NCBI GenBank assembly: GCA_023374045.1
Contig: CM041778.1
Span: 287,409,533 to 287,473,532 of the forward strand
Length of the DNA: 64,000 bases
Source of the DNA: Limonium bicolor
Taxonomy: Eukaryota; Streptophyta; Magnoliopsida; Caryophyllales; Plumbaginaceae
Reading direction: 5' to 3'
The translations under genes were made by a program, and so were the position numbers. Under the pieces are notes generated by a model, which made no database searches, was not told where the DNA came from, and was given only the letters and a program-made list of their open reading frames with translations. Positions 46,501 through 59,196 of the stretch are shown here, in pieces. Within the stretch, counting starts at the first letter, position 1, and each line of letters opens with the position of its first letter.

Positions 46501-47938
46501 TGTGATTGTAAGTGAAATGTTGTTGATTAGTTATGGCAACCGTGATTGAATTGTTGTGTGATTGTGGAAGTGTGAATATTGTTGATGGCTTCTCACTAAC
46601 TCCTAACCATGTAACCCTCTAACATTGAGAGTTGGGAATTGAGTAGTTTGGAGTATTTTGGAAGCCCGATATAGTTTCGCCCACGCGTGAGGATGAGGTT
46701 GCAAGAGAGGTTGTTAACCAATTCCTGGCTATAATCTTTTCCACTCTCCAAACCCCTTAAATGGGTAGCAACCTGGTTAAGTGAGCCAACTTTGAGCCCG
46801 GTGATGGGATAGCCTTATCCCTGCCCGGGGGTCATACCGACTTAACATTGAGTATTGGTAGGGAAGGAAAATTGGTTGAGAATGACTTGGACTTGTTTTG
46901 AGTTGAGGATCTTGAGTATTGAGATAATGACATCCGATTAACCCGGATGCTAATTGGGCTAACCCATCGTGAAGTTTGATTGAAGCCAAACCTTGGTTGG
47001 TGATTGCGAACTTCGTGCTTGTTGGATTGAGTGGCCTTTGTGTATTAAGTATTGATTGAGGCCTGAGTATTGAGTATTGTGAATTGAGCATGCGAGTATT
47101 GAGTATGGAATTTGAGTAAGTGTAACCCGATTGTGTGGGTGACAGTGTAGAATGAATTGAGGCATAGTGAGGTATAACCCTCAAAGCCTAAGTATACAAC
47201 AAACGAAACTAACCTCTTGTTGTGTGTGTTAATGTTTGTTCAATGTTGAACTGTGATTGTGCCAATATACATATATAATGTATTGTTGTCTTGCATGATG
47301 TTTGAATTAAAAGAACCGCATGCTCTCGACCAAATAGTCGGCGTGCCCTCGCTAGTACGCGGGGTATGCGGAAGTCATATTCAGCGTAAGCTGAGCCCCT
47401 AGGGGCAACGTTTTTAGTGTGCAGGTACCCGAAGCGGACATGATCACAGTAAGAGACCGACAGCTAAACTTGGATAGCTAGGAGTGAAATATAGATAGTA
47501 GTGAAGTGTATAGGGCTTGTGGCCGGTCACCGTTAGAGAGTAGGACGGGGTTGTGGTTAAGCGAGGGTAGTTGTTAATTATTGTATTGTGGTATTATGGA
47601 AATGTAAGACCGAATGGTCATTAATAATGTTGGGAATGGTAGATACTCGGTATAGCATTAAATGGAGGTTGTATTGTATATCATGGGATTGAAGGTTGTA
47701 TTTAGTTTGAGAATTGATTAAGTAAAGGAAGTATCTTTTGTATAGTGTACTCGGTATAAGACCCATCAGACCGATATTGTAGTTGTTGTTGTAATTGAGT
47801 TTGGATTGGCCTAGTTAGTCACGTGGGTGACTAACAGCATTGTCTCACCCCCGGTTGTGTTGGAATTACCGCTGCGTTGTTGTTGATATTTGAGACGGGT
47901 TAGGGGATAATGGTGTGATTACCGGTAGGGGTGTTACA
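43579..47938 (+). mobile_element. 3' LTR of element C (4360 bp)
   Basis: Nearly identical to 34262-38622 with scattered substitutions and small indels, among them a 29-base partial duplication near 45440 (AATGAATTGGT repeated). The high identity suggests a fairly recent insertion. Confidence 0.92.
45726..45905. repeat. Hairpin array, 3' LTR of C
   Basis: Three cores, 180 bases in all, the same length as in the 5' LTR. The middle core reads GGTCCGGGTATGTAAACTCG and ACCCGGACC, a different state from the 5' LTR copy. Confidence 0.9.
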
Positions 47939-48199
47939 CGCTGTATATTTCTTTCCATAAAATCGGACTAATAATGCAGCGAGCAGAAATATTGTGGTCC
48001 CGATTTAACCGTTAAGCTCTTGACATATATTTATAGACCTTTTCTTCAGAGTTTTTGACCTGTTTCAACATAAACCACGAGTAAGGGAAGTTCTTCGCAT
48101 ATAACATAAAATAGCATATAAGTGAGGCATTTATCATATAAACCAATAAAATATTAATCACATTAAGCATAGAAATACACATAAATTCCGCACTTATCA
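47939..48199 (-). mobile_element. Possible LTR fragment beginning TGATAAGTG
   Basis: On the minus strand the fragment starts TGATAAGTGCGG, close to the TGATAAGTGTCC start of the solo LTR at 12922-14670. It ends at the LTR of C. It separates C from the copia remnant. No gene is seen. The call rests on one end motif. Confidence 0.3.
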
Positions 48200-48208
48200 G
48201 ACGACCTT

Positions 48209-48313
48209 CTAAACTTTGTAGTCTGCTGACATTAACTGATCCTCCATTTGTTCACACCATTTGGAGTAGTTCAGTTTTGTCAACTTAGGTGCTTTGACAT
48301 TATACAAACTCAT
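48209..48313 (-). pseudogene. N-terminus of a Ty1/copia Gag, truncated
   Basis: Minus-strand frame of 34 codons starting MSLYNVKAPKLTKLNYSKW and continuing CEQMEDQLMSADY before a TAG. The pattern L-x-x-x-N-Y-x-x-W-x-x-x-M-x-x-x-L is typical of the first part of plant copia Gag (UBN2/DUF4219-like). It begins 47 bases after a primer-site-like sequence, the right distance for a copia leader. The rest of the element is missing. Confidence 0.65.
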
Positions 48314-48359
48314 CTTTGCGATCTACTTTGAAGTATTTGCCACGTCAATAGGTAAACCT

Positions 48360-48371
48360 ACTCTGATAACA
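48360..48371 (-). promoter_or_regulatory. Copia primer-binding site
   Basis: In minus direction TGTTATCAGAGT, two mismatches from the tRNA-Met site, just after an LTR end in TTACA. Confidence 0.6.
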
Positions 48372-48373
48372 CT

Positions 48374-48908
48374 TGTAAGTTTGTTGTATAGAGATTTTGG
48401 GCACTCAGTATATGACTGAATAGTAAGATATTTGTGAACCACAGAAATCAATGGTCTTTGAAGAAAACTCTACTAGTAAACTTTATTAACAGTTTGAAAA
48501 ACTTCTCACCAGATCTGTTAACACAATGAACAATCCCTCTCACGTCTAGCACTTAGACAATAAACCAAAACGGATAAACCTCACAAGCTGGCTCTCATGG
48601 GTTGTTTCTCTTTTTATCTCGTAAAAGTGACAACCCTAACTATAACAATCCTATACATATGTTGTATCTTAACACAACAAACTAAAGAAACTAAGCGGAT
48701 ATTCTCGCTAAACAAAGGTTCTCTTTCTCTAAATACTTTCTTAATAACCTATACTATAATAGATAAAGTATAAACAGATATTGTATCCTAACAAACTCCT
48801 AAACAATAAAGATAATATTGGGTAAATAATTTGTTGAAATCCTTTACTGAAGTCGCATAACCAGTCGAGATAATTGTGAGAGTACTGATTTGACGGTTTG
48901 CCACATCA
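48374..48908 (-). mobile_element. LTR of the copia remnant (about 535 bp)
   Basis: Minus-strand start TGATGTGGCAAACCG, end AACTTACA next to the primer site. It contains AACAAACT and TATGTTGT-type motifs common in copia LTRs. The right boundary is chosen at the TG...CA end; no duplication could be checked because the other LTR is missing. Confidence 0.5.
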
Positions 48909-50289
48909 AAAACTATAAGTACCTATAGCACATACATTTACATGTAATTTATGTTATAACTTATATTTAGTTTCTAATTTGTAGGATCATGAATTTATAT
49001 TTTTTAATTATGGTAATATATATTATTTATTACATCTAATTGTATTTTCTAATCATTAAATATTTCCATGTAGTATATGAAAGAATGAATAAATTCATAA
49101 TGGTAAATATTGTCTTAAAAGTAAATAATTCATTTTTTTTACTTATTTTAATACATATGATTTTTCAGCTAATGCTATTTTCAAAATATTAAATACTAAC
49201 ATATATATTATAAAATATAATTATATATTTCAAATTATAAAAAATTATTATGTAGTATTGAGAGAGAACGGGATTAGTAAAAAAATAAAAATAAAATAAA
49301 AAATGTGTCTACGAGGAAAGAAAGGAAGTGAATGGAGAAAAACCGAAGAAAATAAAGGGGAAAAAAACTGAAGAAAACCGGAGAAAGATAGGGATGTCTG
49401 AAGCGAGAGGAATGCAAATAAAGGACTTTATAAATATAGCCCTGAATAAGTATGATCGTCTGATCTTTTTCTAAATTTTAGAGGTTAATTTAACGAATCC
49501 TATGACTCATGTGAGGATGGCACAGTTCTTGGGATTTCATCATAGCGGCTGTCCCTCAAGGGATAAAGCAAAAACTTATTTTTGGAGAATCATACGTGGT
49601 TTCATATAATAAATAAAGGATAATATTCTTTATTCTAAATAAAGCTTAGTACAAGGTTTGGTGTTCTATAATATTAATGTATTTCAAATAGTTTTACATA
49701 AAGGTTTATCCACATGTCAGCTTTTTTTTTAACATATTAATTGGTGCTACCAAATTATAACTAAAGTAAACTTGTCTAACTAAAGTAAACTTGTATAACT
49801 AACTAGAAGGACAATGATGATCGGAGAGGATTATGTGACGGACGAAACATTTCTGTCCCCAACGGATTTAATCCTCATCATCCGCAAGTTTAATAAAAGT
49901 TCAATATGAGCCGTATGTCAGTATAAACAATATAAAAAAATAATTGTGATGAACATCACATTTCTATGTGAGACGAATTCATCTACTTTTTATTTTCTAT
50001 ATTGGCTAGATACATGTTAGTCATCTATTTTATTGTGACCTGTCACGTGATGATTGACTACTCCATTATAAAATTATATATAACTGAATTTACTAATAAT
50101 TTTACTTCCTTTTAAAAATAAACCAAAATATGATTTGTAATTTTACCTTTTTATTACAAATTTAAAAATTTATACAGCCTAGATTATGTCAATACTCATG
50201 ATAATTATTATAAAATCATGGTTTTAAACTATTAGTATTTTCTTCAAAAATACTAAATATTATTTTGGTAGTATACCAAACAATTTTCA
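48909..50289. other. AT-rich stretch without genes
   Basis: Mostly AT-rich DNA with poly-A/T runs. Frames are short and no RNA gene or transposon end is recognised. GTGACGGACGAAACATTTCTGTCC near 49837 is a weak inverted repeat. Confidence 0.6.
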
Positions 50290-52090
50290 ACTATCATGGA
50301 TATATTTTAACCCAATAATATCAATTTCTTTGTATACATTTTAATCCTGTGATGGAAACATATTTCTACTATCATGAATGATTTAATGAAAACGTTCATC
50401 AATTTTCATGTATATGTTTTAATAACATAGTGATGAAAACGTTCATCAATTTTCATGCATACATTTTAAGCCAGTGATGGAAATATTTATCATTTATCAT
50501 GGATACATTTTTATTTGGTGATGGAAATATTTATCAACTATCATGTATGCATTTAAATCCAGTGATTGAAACATTTATCAACTACCATGGATACATTTTA
50601 ACATAGTGATTGTAACATTTAACAACTACCATGGATACATTTGAACATAGTGATGTCAACATTTATCAACTATATGGATATTTTAACATAGTAGTGGAAA
50701 CATTTATCAACTATCATGGATACGTTTTAACATAGTGATGGAAACATTTAACAACTATCATGGATACATTTTAATTAACATAGTGGTGGAAACATTTATG
50801 AACTATCCAGGGGCGGCTCGGTAATTTGTGGGGCCCTGTGCTGAATATTTTATGGGGCCCTATACAAATTAAACTTGAATATAAAATATAAAAAATTAAT
50901 TACTTGTGTCACAACATAATTTTGTATTAAGTTATGTAATGAGATAAAATATCAAAATATTACGATATAGACAAATAGAAGAAGTTTATTCATTATTGAA
51001 TAATCATTTTAAAATACCCATTTTTCTAGCATTCTTTACAACAAAATCTTAGTAAAACTAGACGTTAGGATTTAAAGAATAGAAAAAAGTAGGTGAAGAG
51101 GTTGTCACTGACCACATAGAAAAAGAAAAAAGATCTATACTTCGGTATTCTTTTTTTAAATAAATTGTACTAGAATATAAACAATTTCACCAACAATTTT
51201 ATTCATTTATTTATCTTCTAAAATATTTAATACTGTTAAATCAATCAACTATTAGTTATTTGTTCTATTACATAAGATATTCACTATAAGATAATTGACC
51301 ATACTTAAAAAAAAGTAGGTCTCCACAAATTTGGGGCCCCCTAAAATTGGGGGCCCTGTTCCAAGTCACCTGTTAGACTTGCTGAGAGCCGCCCCTGGAA
51401 CTATCATAGATACATTTTAACATAATGATGGAGAAATTTATCAACTATCATGGATGTATTTTAACATAGTGGTGGAAACATTTATGAACTATGCATGGAT
51501 ACGTTTTCACATAGTGATGGAAATATTTATCAACTATCATGGATATATTTTAACATAGTGGTGAAAACATTATAATGGATACATTTTTACATAGTGATGG
51601 AAATGTTTATCAACTATCATCGATATATTTTAAGATAGTGGTGGAATCATTTTTCAACTATCATGTATCCACTTACACCAAATGATGGAAATATTTATCA
51701 AGTATCATGGTATATTTTGATGTAGTGATAAAAACATTTATCAAGTATTATGTATACATTTTAAACCAATGATGGAAATATTTATCAACTATCATGCAGT
51801 GATGAAATATTTATCAACTATCATAGATTTTTTAAACTTATTGATGTAAACATTTATCATCTATCATGTGTACATTTTAAACTTCTATTGGAACATCTAT
51901 ACATAAATGTATATTACCTGTGTGGTCATTGATGCATCTTTATCTTCTTATCAATGAGCACGTTTATAGATGAACAGGGATACATTATTTAACCTTCGAC
52001 GGAAATATTCATCAACTTTATGGATATATCTTAATCAAGTGACTGAAACATTGTCAATCATCATGTATATATTTTAAAACATAGATTGAA
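50290..52090. repeat. Minisatellite with about 45-bp units
   Basis: Degenerate units on the pattern GGAAACATTTATCAACTATC then ATGGATACATTTTAACATAGTGAT recur about 25-30 times. Units are clearest at 50500-50800 and 51400-51860. A hAT MITE (50808-51397) splits the array. Outer units are decayed. Confidence 0.88.
50808..51397. mobile_element. hAT-type MITE (590 bp)
   Basis: Perfect 12-base terminal inverted repeats CAGGGGCGGCTC ... GAGCCGCCCCTG, flanked by the 8-base duplication GAACTATC (50800-50807 and 51398-51405), the hAT signature. GGGGCCCT motifs lie just inside both ends; the middle is AT-rich. No transposase, so it is non-autonomous. The duplication is a piece of the minisatellite unit, confirming insertion into the array. 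Confidence 0.95.
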
Positions 52091-53649
52091 GCATAAATAG
52101 TCATGAACGATAAAGGTGTTTAAAATTTGTTCACATGCATAAAAATCCTAGCTATTTATATTAATTTAGCCTCATTATTCTTATTATTTTGATTTGTCTA
52201 CATTTTTAGCTAATTTATTTTTATCTAATATATATATATATATATATATATAATAATTTTAGCACTTATACTTACTGGTTTATAATCCTAATTAACCAGT
52301 TTCTTCAAAAACACTCTTCCTATGTAATTATTAATTAATTTAAACATTAGGCTTTAATTTAAATTAAGACTTCTAAGTTCAATTTTCCTAAAAAATATTA
52401 CGTGACATTTATTTAATTTAAAAAATATTACATTTAAAAATTTGTATTTTATATATTAACTAATTTTATCTAATTTGTTAAGTTGAATACATTCATTTGT
52501 TTGATGATCTATACTTGTTTTTTTACATATTTATGTTGAGGACAAATATTGTAAAATTAAGAAAGTATTATTTAAATAGTTATATTGATATGTTATATAT
52601 GACTATATAATGTTTTATATAATTTATAACTTTTTCTATGATAATTATCTAATTAGTAAACAATTAGAATAAACCAACATAAAGAATACTATTTTAAAAA
52701 AATGCATATCATCATTCTTTATAGTCATCTATACACTTAGTTAAATTTATTATTTATAACTGTATTCGTTTGTATTATAGATATAGCTTATAAAAAATAC
52801 AACCAAAATTTGTTTTGTGCGACACTGATGTAGTTGTACATTAAAAACAATTTTAAACACATTAGTAAAGATGAGTTATCTCAATCACTTTTTTATTCTT
52901 TTATCATTTTAAATCAAGCTCTGTAATTTGATCCGTCAAATTGACGGACATTCTACCTCCGTCATCAAATCCCCTCCCAATGAGGGAATGATAAAGCTTG
53001 AAAACCAAACTTGATGTAAAAAATCGGAACAGACAAAGTCTTTTAAATAATTTCTTATGGACTGGTTGTCAAATATAGAAACTATAAACATAAATAAAAA
53101 ATAACTTCGTAATCCAGCTATCTAGAATATTATCTAAATTTTGTATCTATATTTTAATACGGGAGTTCAGTAAAAAGTATAATCAATCGAAATCTGATTA
53201 ACTAAAATATTTTCCGGATTTAGTAAACTAACCATTATTTTACACAGTTAACAAATAAAACTGATTAAACACTACTTCAAAATGTAGTTTATTATTATTA
53301 TTGTTATTATAATTATTATTATAAAATGACAATAAAACATATAACTTGTCATTAAAATTATACCAAAACTGATAAAACTATTATAAAAATAATGGCTAAC
53401 CAGTTGAAAACCACAGCAACATTAGTAGAATCATATTTTTTTCCCAAATTCTTGGGTACAGCTGGTTGTAGCCATCTAGCTGCATCCTAAAATGAAATAC
53501 AGGAAAGAAAGAGGGAGCACGTGTAATGTTAATTTTTTTTATTTCTTTCTTTTTCACGCGCTCAGCGTTGCGTCACTTTTGACGTCGACATTTTGCTTCC
53601 CAGTGCAAGCGTCTGACTGCTTTTCCTTTTTTTTATTTTTTTATTTTTT
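52091..53649. other. AT-rich stretch, no gene
   Basis: AT-rich DNA including a TA microsatellite at 52229-52253. The 53492-53689 frame encodes mostly Phe/Tyr/Leu from T-runs and is not credible. No promoter or RNA gene is recognised. Confidence 0.6.
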
Positions 53650-54320
53650 TCATTTATTCAACAATAATTTTAAATTTTATAACTTTTAAGATATAAGTCC
53701 AAAAAAAAAAATCATATCATTGTTTATCTAAATTTAAGCTCCTCAAAACAAGACCAGTCATAGATATGTTTTGACAACTTAAAAAAATTATGTTTAGATG
53801 TATACAATGATTTTTACTGTGAGGATGTATGTACATATTTAATGTGAGAATGTATGTTTTAATGTGACGATGTACATGTTTAATGTGAGAATGTACATGT
53901 TCTTTAATGAACATCTGTACATGTTTGTATGGTCATATGTACATGTTTGTATGACCGTCTGTACAAGTGTTCTTCCTATATGTACATGTTTTAATTTAAG
54001 GATGAACATATTTAATGATTCATACAGGTTTATATGACTATCTATATGCTTTTACTGCGAGGATGTACATGTTTTTACGTGAGGATGTACATGTTTTAGT
54101 GAACATTTGTACAGGTTTGTATGACAATCTGTACAAGTTTCTTTTACGTTCTGTGTTCCATACATGTAAAAATATATTTTTTTAAGTTGTCAAAATATAT
54201 CCATAACTGGTCTTGTTTTGAAGAGCTTGAATTTAGATGAACAATGATATAATTTTTTTTTCATTTTGGACATATATATTAAAAGTTATAACAATTTAAA
54301 GTTTTTATGATAAAAAAAAA
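53650..54320. mobile_element. Fold-back/MITE with long inverted repeats
   Basis: The arm 53714-53790 (AACAAGACCAGTCATAGATA, GACAACTTAAAAAAAT) is repeated in reverse complement at about 54174-54250 with few mismatches, and weaker similarity extends outward on both sides. The 380-base loop holds degenerate tandem units of ATGTACATGTTT. Class is unclear: a Mutator-like or fold-back element. Exact ends and duplications were not found. Confidence 0.75.
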
Positions 54321-54658
54321 AAAAAGACTAGACACCGGACGGGAGTGTTAAAAAAAAAAAAACTGACGCATGTAGCCAAGACTGACTGTTTTTTTTTTTT
54401 AATCGACATCAGTATCACCCCACCAACCAACCGTTAAGTGGACTTAATCAACGGAACTACTTACATTTAACAAATTTGAGTAACCAAATAACCAATTTTT
54501 ACACCTCTAACAAAGAGAAGAACCACTACACATAATTACTAGAAACCATCTTGTTAACTAGTAAGGTTAATAGGCTCCATTTTGTGGGTTTATAAAAAGA
54601 ATTTTTTCTTATCAGCTTATATTTTCTACACATTTGTCACATATATATCAATTATACC

Positions 54659-55262
54659 TAGGGCTGCCCATGGTAGGTTAACCGCATTATTCGGTTAACC
54701 GCTTTCGGTTAACCGGGTCTTCGGTTTTCTAAAATTCAATTCCATTATCATTCCATTTAGATCGGTTAACCGGATTCAGTTAACCGTTTAATTCGGTTTT
54801 CTAAAATCTGATTCCATGACCATTCCGTTTAGACCGGTTAACCTTTAGTTCGGTTTGGTATTATCGGTTAACCTTGTAGTCGTGTTTTTTTTATTGATAA
54901 GACCCATACCATTAATATTATAATACAAAATTGATCATTCACCTAAATCATGAGTGACAAATCAAACACATGTGACACAAAATATATAATATGCATATTC
55001 CCTCAATAGCTAACATTAACTATTATATAAGGTGAACATTAATATTTGAAGTTTTTGATTGTTTATATAATCGGTTAACCACGGTTAACCGAGCGGTTAA
55101 CCGTTCTAGAAAATTCAATACCGTTACCGAAACCGAAACCGGTCAATTTATACGGTTCGGTTAACCATACCGCAAGAACCGGTACGGTTAACCTGAAAAC
55201 AGGTACGGTTTACTTCGATTTCGGTCGGATACCGCGGTTTCGGAATTTTTTGGGCAACCCTA
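54659..55262. mobile_element. hAT-type MITE rich in GGTTAACC (604 bp)
   Basis: Ends TAGGGCTGCCCA and TGGGCAACCCTA are imperfect inverted repeats, flanked by the perfect 8-base duplication ATTATACC (54651-54658 and 55263-55270). At least ten copies of the palindrome GGTTAACC or CGGTTAACCG cluster within about 200 bases of each end, as subterminal transposase-binding repeats do in hAT elements. No coding region. Confidence 0.92.
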
Positions 55263-55497
55263 ATTATACCTCATTCTTTCACCGGCTTATGGAAACAAAT
55301 TTATCTAATCAATTTATTTTCTCTCTCTATGTCATAAATCACTAATCAAATCAACTTTTTATTTTTTCATACATATTTTGTCTCACGGCTTTTTCAACTA
55401 ACATCAGACCTAATTTTCCTTCAATCAATGAGGATGATAGATAGTCCAACTAATTTCGAGAAAAAATGATTCACATGAATTTTTCGCAACCAATTAG

Positions 55498-55621
55498 GTG
55501 GTGTTTGATGAGGTCGCGAGAGACTTCAACAATCGTATTGACTCCCTTCCAGAGAAACAAACACAACTAATTAACAAACAGCTACAAGGCCATCGCCCGA
55601 GAGACCGAGGTTTCTACTCCA
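55498..55621 (+). pseudogene. Possible orphan exon of an unknown gene
   Basis: 124 bases between an acceptor-like AATTAG|GTGGTG and a strong donor-like CCA|GTAAGT. In frame it reads VVFDEVARDFNNRIDSLPEK then QTQLINKQLQGHRPRDRGFYS, an amphipathic, compositionally normal peptide, unlike the simple frames around it. GC content is above its flanks. I do not recognise the family. No partner exon was found nearby. Confidence 0.35.
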
Positions 55622-56639
55622 GTAAGTAACCCATTGCTCCATTATATAAGTTGGTTGTTGGATTAAACCGGGAGTGGATTTTGTGACGGAAAGTTAGTCT
55701 CTGACGGAAGTGACTGGGAGAGCGCTCAATCCAGCTTGTATGATTTGTAGTAATGCACTGATGAGTGCATTATATGTACACAATACATACTGATATATAC
55801 TTTCGGCAATAGTTTTTTTAAGCTGTTTATTTTATCACTTTTTAAATATTTTACATCTTAATATATAATTATTGTTTTGTACATCATTTAAAACATTTGA
55901 AAGTGGTTATTTTTATAGTCAGATCATTTTACAATATATCTAGTTAGTTTATTGTAATTTACATACATAAATATGTAATTAATTTTAAGAATTTGTTGTC
56001 ATATATATATATATAATTTTATAAATATAATTTTAATATATTGCATATATTTCAATTACATGTGTTTTTTAAGAACAAATTTTATACACAAATAGGAATT
56101 TTTTGAACAAATTGCTAATCTACAAAACACTTAGCTAATTATATTTTTTCTAAATTAAATAAGTGACATATAATGATTTAAAAAAAATATTGAACGTACA
56201 AATATGAGCTTTCAAGTTATATGTTATCGTACATACATAAAACCAAAGGTTTAATAAATACATAAAACCATCAACTCCATTTATCATTTTTAACGTTTAT
56301 AACCTTATGGTTTTTCAATCAATCAAGCTCTGTAAAATGAAAAAATGCTAATAAAATGTTATTGTTAATAATCAAAACGTAAATAGCAATGGATATATGT
56401 AAAAACCAATGTTAATGAATACGTAAAATTGAATTTAACAACTCAGTGTATCGTTTCCAAACGTTATTGTCTTTCGGTTTATCAATCAGTCAACCTCTGT
56501 AAACTGATAAATACCAAAAAAATATTCTTATACACCATGATTAAATAAGAATAATCAAAGAAAAAGATATATAACAATTATTGTCATCTTTTCTATAATA
56601 GTCACGGACATAATTATAGAAGGTTGTTTCCATGTTTCT
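55622..56639. other. AT-rich stretch, no gene
   Basis: AT-rich DNA; imperfect repeats of a unit with ACGTAAAATTGAATTTAACAA and TCAATCAGTCAACCTCTGTAAA appear near 56270-56520 and again at 56700-56800, the decayed edge of the following array. Confidence 0.55.
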
Positions 56640-57268
56640 AATCATCAGTGGAACGTTTATAAATTATCGTGGATACGTAAAAATCAAGGTTAAATGACTA
56701 CGTAAAATTGACTCCAACAACTCAGCTTATTGTTTCCAAACGTTTATAGGCTTCACGTTCATCAATCAGTCAAGCTTTGTAAACTAATAAATTGTAAGAT
56801 AATATTCTTATACGCAATGAATCGACAAGAATGGCCAAATGAAAAGTTTATATATAATTGTGGAAACGTTCATATATAATCGTGGTGGATACATTTATAT
56901 ATAATTGTGGAAACGTTTATATATAATCGTGGAAATGTTTTATATATAATCATGAAAACGTTTATATATAATCGAGGAAATGTTTATATATAATTGTGGT
57001 GGATACATTTATATATAATTGTGGTGGATACATTTATATATAATTGTGGAAACGTTTATATATAATCGTGGAAATGTTTTATATATAATCATGGAAACGT
57101 TTATATATAATCGAGGAAGCGTTTATATATAATCGTAGTGTGGAAACATTTATATACAATCATGGAAATATTTATACATAATCGTGGAAACGTTAATTAT
57201 AATCGTGGCGTGGAAACGATTTACATATAATCATGGCGTGAGAAACATTTATATACAATCATGTAAAC

Positions 57269-57316
<48 letters not shown>

Positions 57317-58271
57317 ATCATGGAAACATTTATATATAATTGTGGAAACGTTTATAAGTTATCATGGATACGTAAAAGCTCAAGGTTAATTATATATTTA
57401 GGGTTTATGGTGGATGGTTTAGTGCTGATCTTTAAACACAATTTCCAACAGTACAAAATGAAAAAACATTCGAATATCATTTCCATTATTTTACAAATTA
57501 AAAAATTGATGTATAATATTTTTAAAAAATTTTGCCGGTTAATTTTTAACCTTCATGTTATAAGTTATCATGTAGTGCAAATATAAAAATGAAATGTTAA
57601 TAATTACGTAAAGTCGACTCCAACAATTCAGTTTATTATATAATGTTGGAAATGTTATGTATAATCATGACGTGGAAACGTTTATATATAATAATGAAAT
57701 CATAGAAACGTGGAAACGTTTATATAAAAACATGAAAACGTTATAAAAAATAAGTGGAAACGTTTATATAAACTCGTGGATATGTATATGCATAACGGTG
57801 GAAGCGTTATACTTGATAGTGGCTGGAAATGTGTCGTAGAAACGTTATATTTAATTGTGGCATATAATATATAATTGGGTAAACGTATATATGTAATCAT
57901 GGTGTGTAAACATTTATATATAAATCATGGAATCGTATTGTGGCATGGAAACAATCATATATAATTATTGAAATGTTTATAAGTAATCATGCCATGGAAA
58001 CGTTATATATAATCATGGAATCGTAGAAACGCGGAAACATTTAAATAAAAACGTGGAAACGTATATATAACAATGTGGAAATAATTAAATAAAAAGGTGG
58101 AAACGTTTAAATATAAAGTGGAAACATTATCCGAACTCGTGGACTCCTTTATGTATAACGGTGGAAACATTATATACTTGTGCCATGAAAACATCATATA
58201 TAATTATAAAAATGTTTATATATAATCATGTAGTGGAAGTGTTTATATGTACTCGTGGCGTGGAAACATTA
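56640..58271. repeat. Minisatellite with about 22-bp units
   Basis: Variable units on the theme GGAAACGTTTATATATAATC plus GTGG are repeated about 50 times. A pure TA run lies at 57272-57310. The solo LTR 58277-62725 is inserted in it, and the array goes on at 62731-62860. Its unit resembles the core of the array at 50290-52090. Confidence 0.88.
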
Positions 58272-58904
58272 TAGATTGTAACACCCCTACCGCTAATACC
58301 GTCATTACCGTACCATACTTACCTTCGCAGCGGATATTACTTACTCAACGGCGGGTGTACAATGCCGTTAGCCACCCACGTGACTAACAAGGCGAGTTAC
58401 AATTCTACATACTATCGGTCTGATGAATATGAACATACCGAGTACTCTACACAATACAATACTTCCCATTGCTTACTTACCCATAATTCAATTACAACGT
58501 CAACACATTACTATACCGAGTATACTACAATCCTTAAATTACCGATACAGCTTGGACTTCCAATTTCCCAATACATTACGAGTACAATCCCTTTTATACA
58601 ACTACCCATGCTTACGTAGCAGTCCCCGTCCTACTCTCCCGAACGGTGGTCAGCTTCGAATACCTGCACACTAAAAACGGCCCCTAGGGGGTCAGCTTAC
58701 GCTGCATATGAAATTCGCATATACTGCGTGCTAACCGCGGTATGCCGACTACTTTAGGTCGGATATACATGGAGTTCATTTTACATGCATACATACTACT
58801 CATATTACACAATACAATCAAAAATACCTACATAAATATACAAGTTCAATACTTACTAAGGAAGACAATTCAATAGTCAACCATTTGTATTTGTTATTCA
58901 TTCA

Positions 58905-59196
58905 TTACTCTTTGTACTATGTTCGATATTCGCTACTCTACTCATACTTACTCCTTACTCTAGCATACTCATCACTCCATGTTCAATACCTTACTCGTAC
59001 ACGATCCTTACTCTGTACTCGTTACTATACTTGTGTATACGTGCTACTCAATACTCCATACTTACTCACACATACTCAATATCTCAGTACTTACTCATAC
59101 TTACTCAATACTCGGTACTCATTACGTACTCATACTCACTTCTTACTCAGTACTCATTACTTACTCATACATACGCAATACTCATTACTCATTACT
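58905..59196. repeat. TACTCA/TACTTA-rich tandem stretch in LTR F
   Basis: Irregular repeats of TACTCATACTTACTCAATACTC. The shorter GAGTATT tandem in C (37733-37765) is the reverse complement at a comparable place. Frames here translate to Tyr/Ser/Leu-rich strings and are not genes. Confidence 0.75.

Larger units (their letters stand above)
34262..47938 (+). mobile_element. Element C: LARD-like non-autonomous retrotransposon
   Basis: LTRs 34262-38622 and 43579-47938 (4361 and 4360 bp) begin TGAAATACCCC and end GGGGTGTTACA. The interior of 4956 bp has no domain of gag or pol in any frame. The last 45 bases before the 3' LTR, including CTTGAGCAACTTTGAGG and the polypurine tract, equal those of A and B. 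Sizes and lack of coding fit the LARD class (large retrotransposon derivatives). No target duplication: ATTGA before, CGCTG after. Confidence 0.9.
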
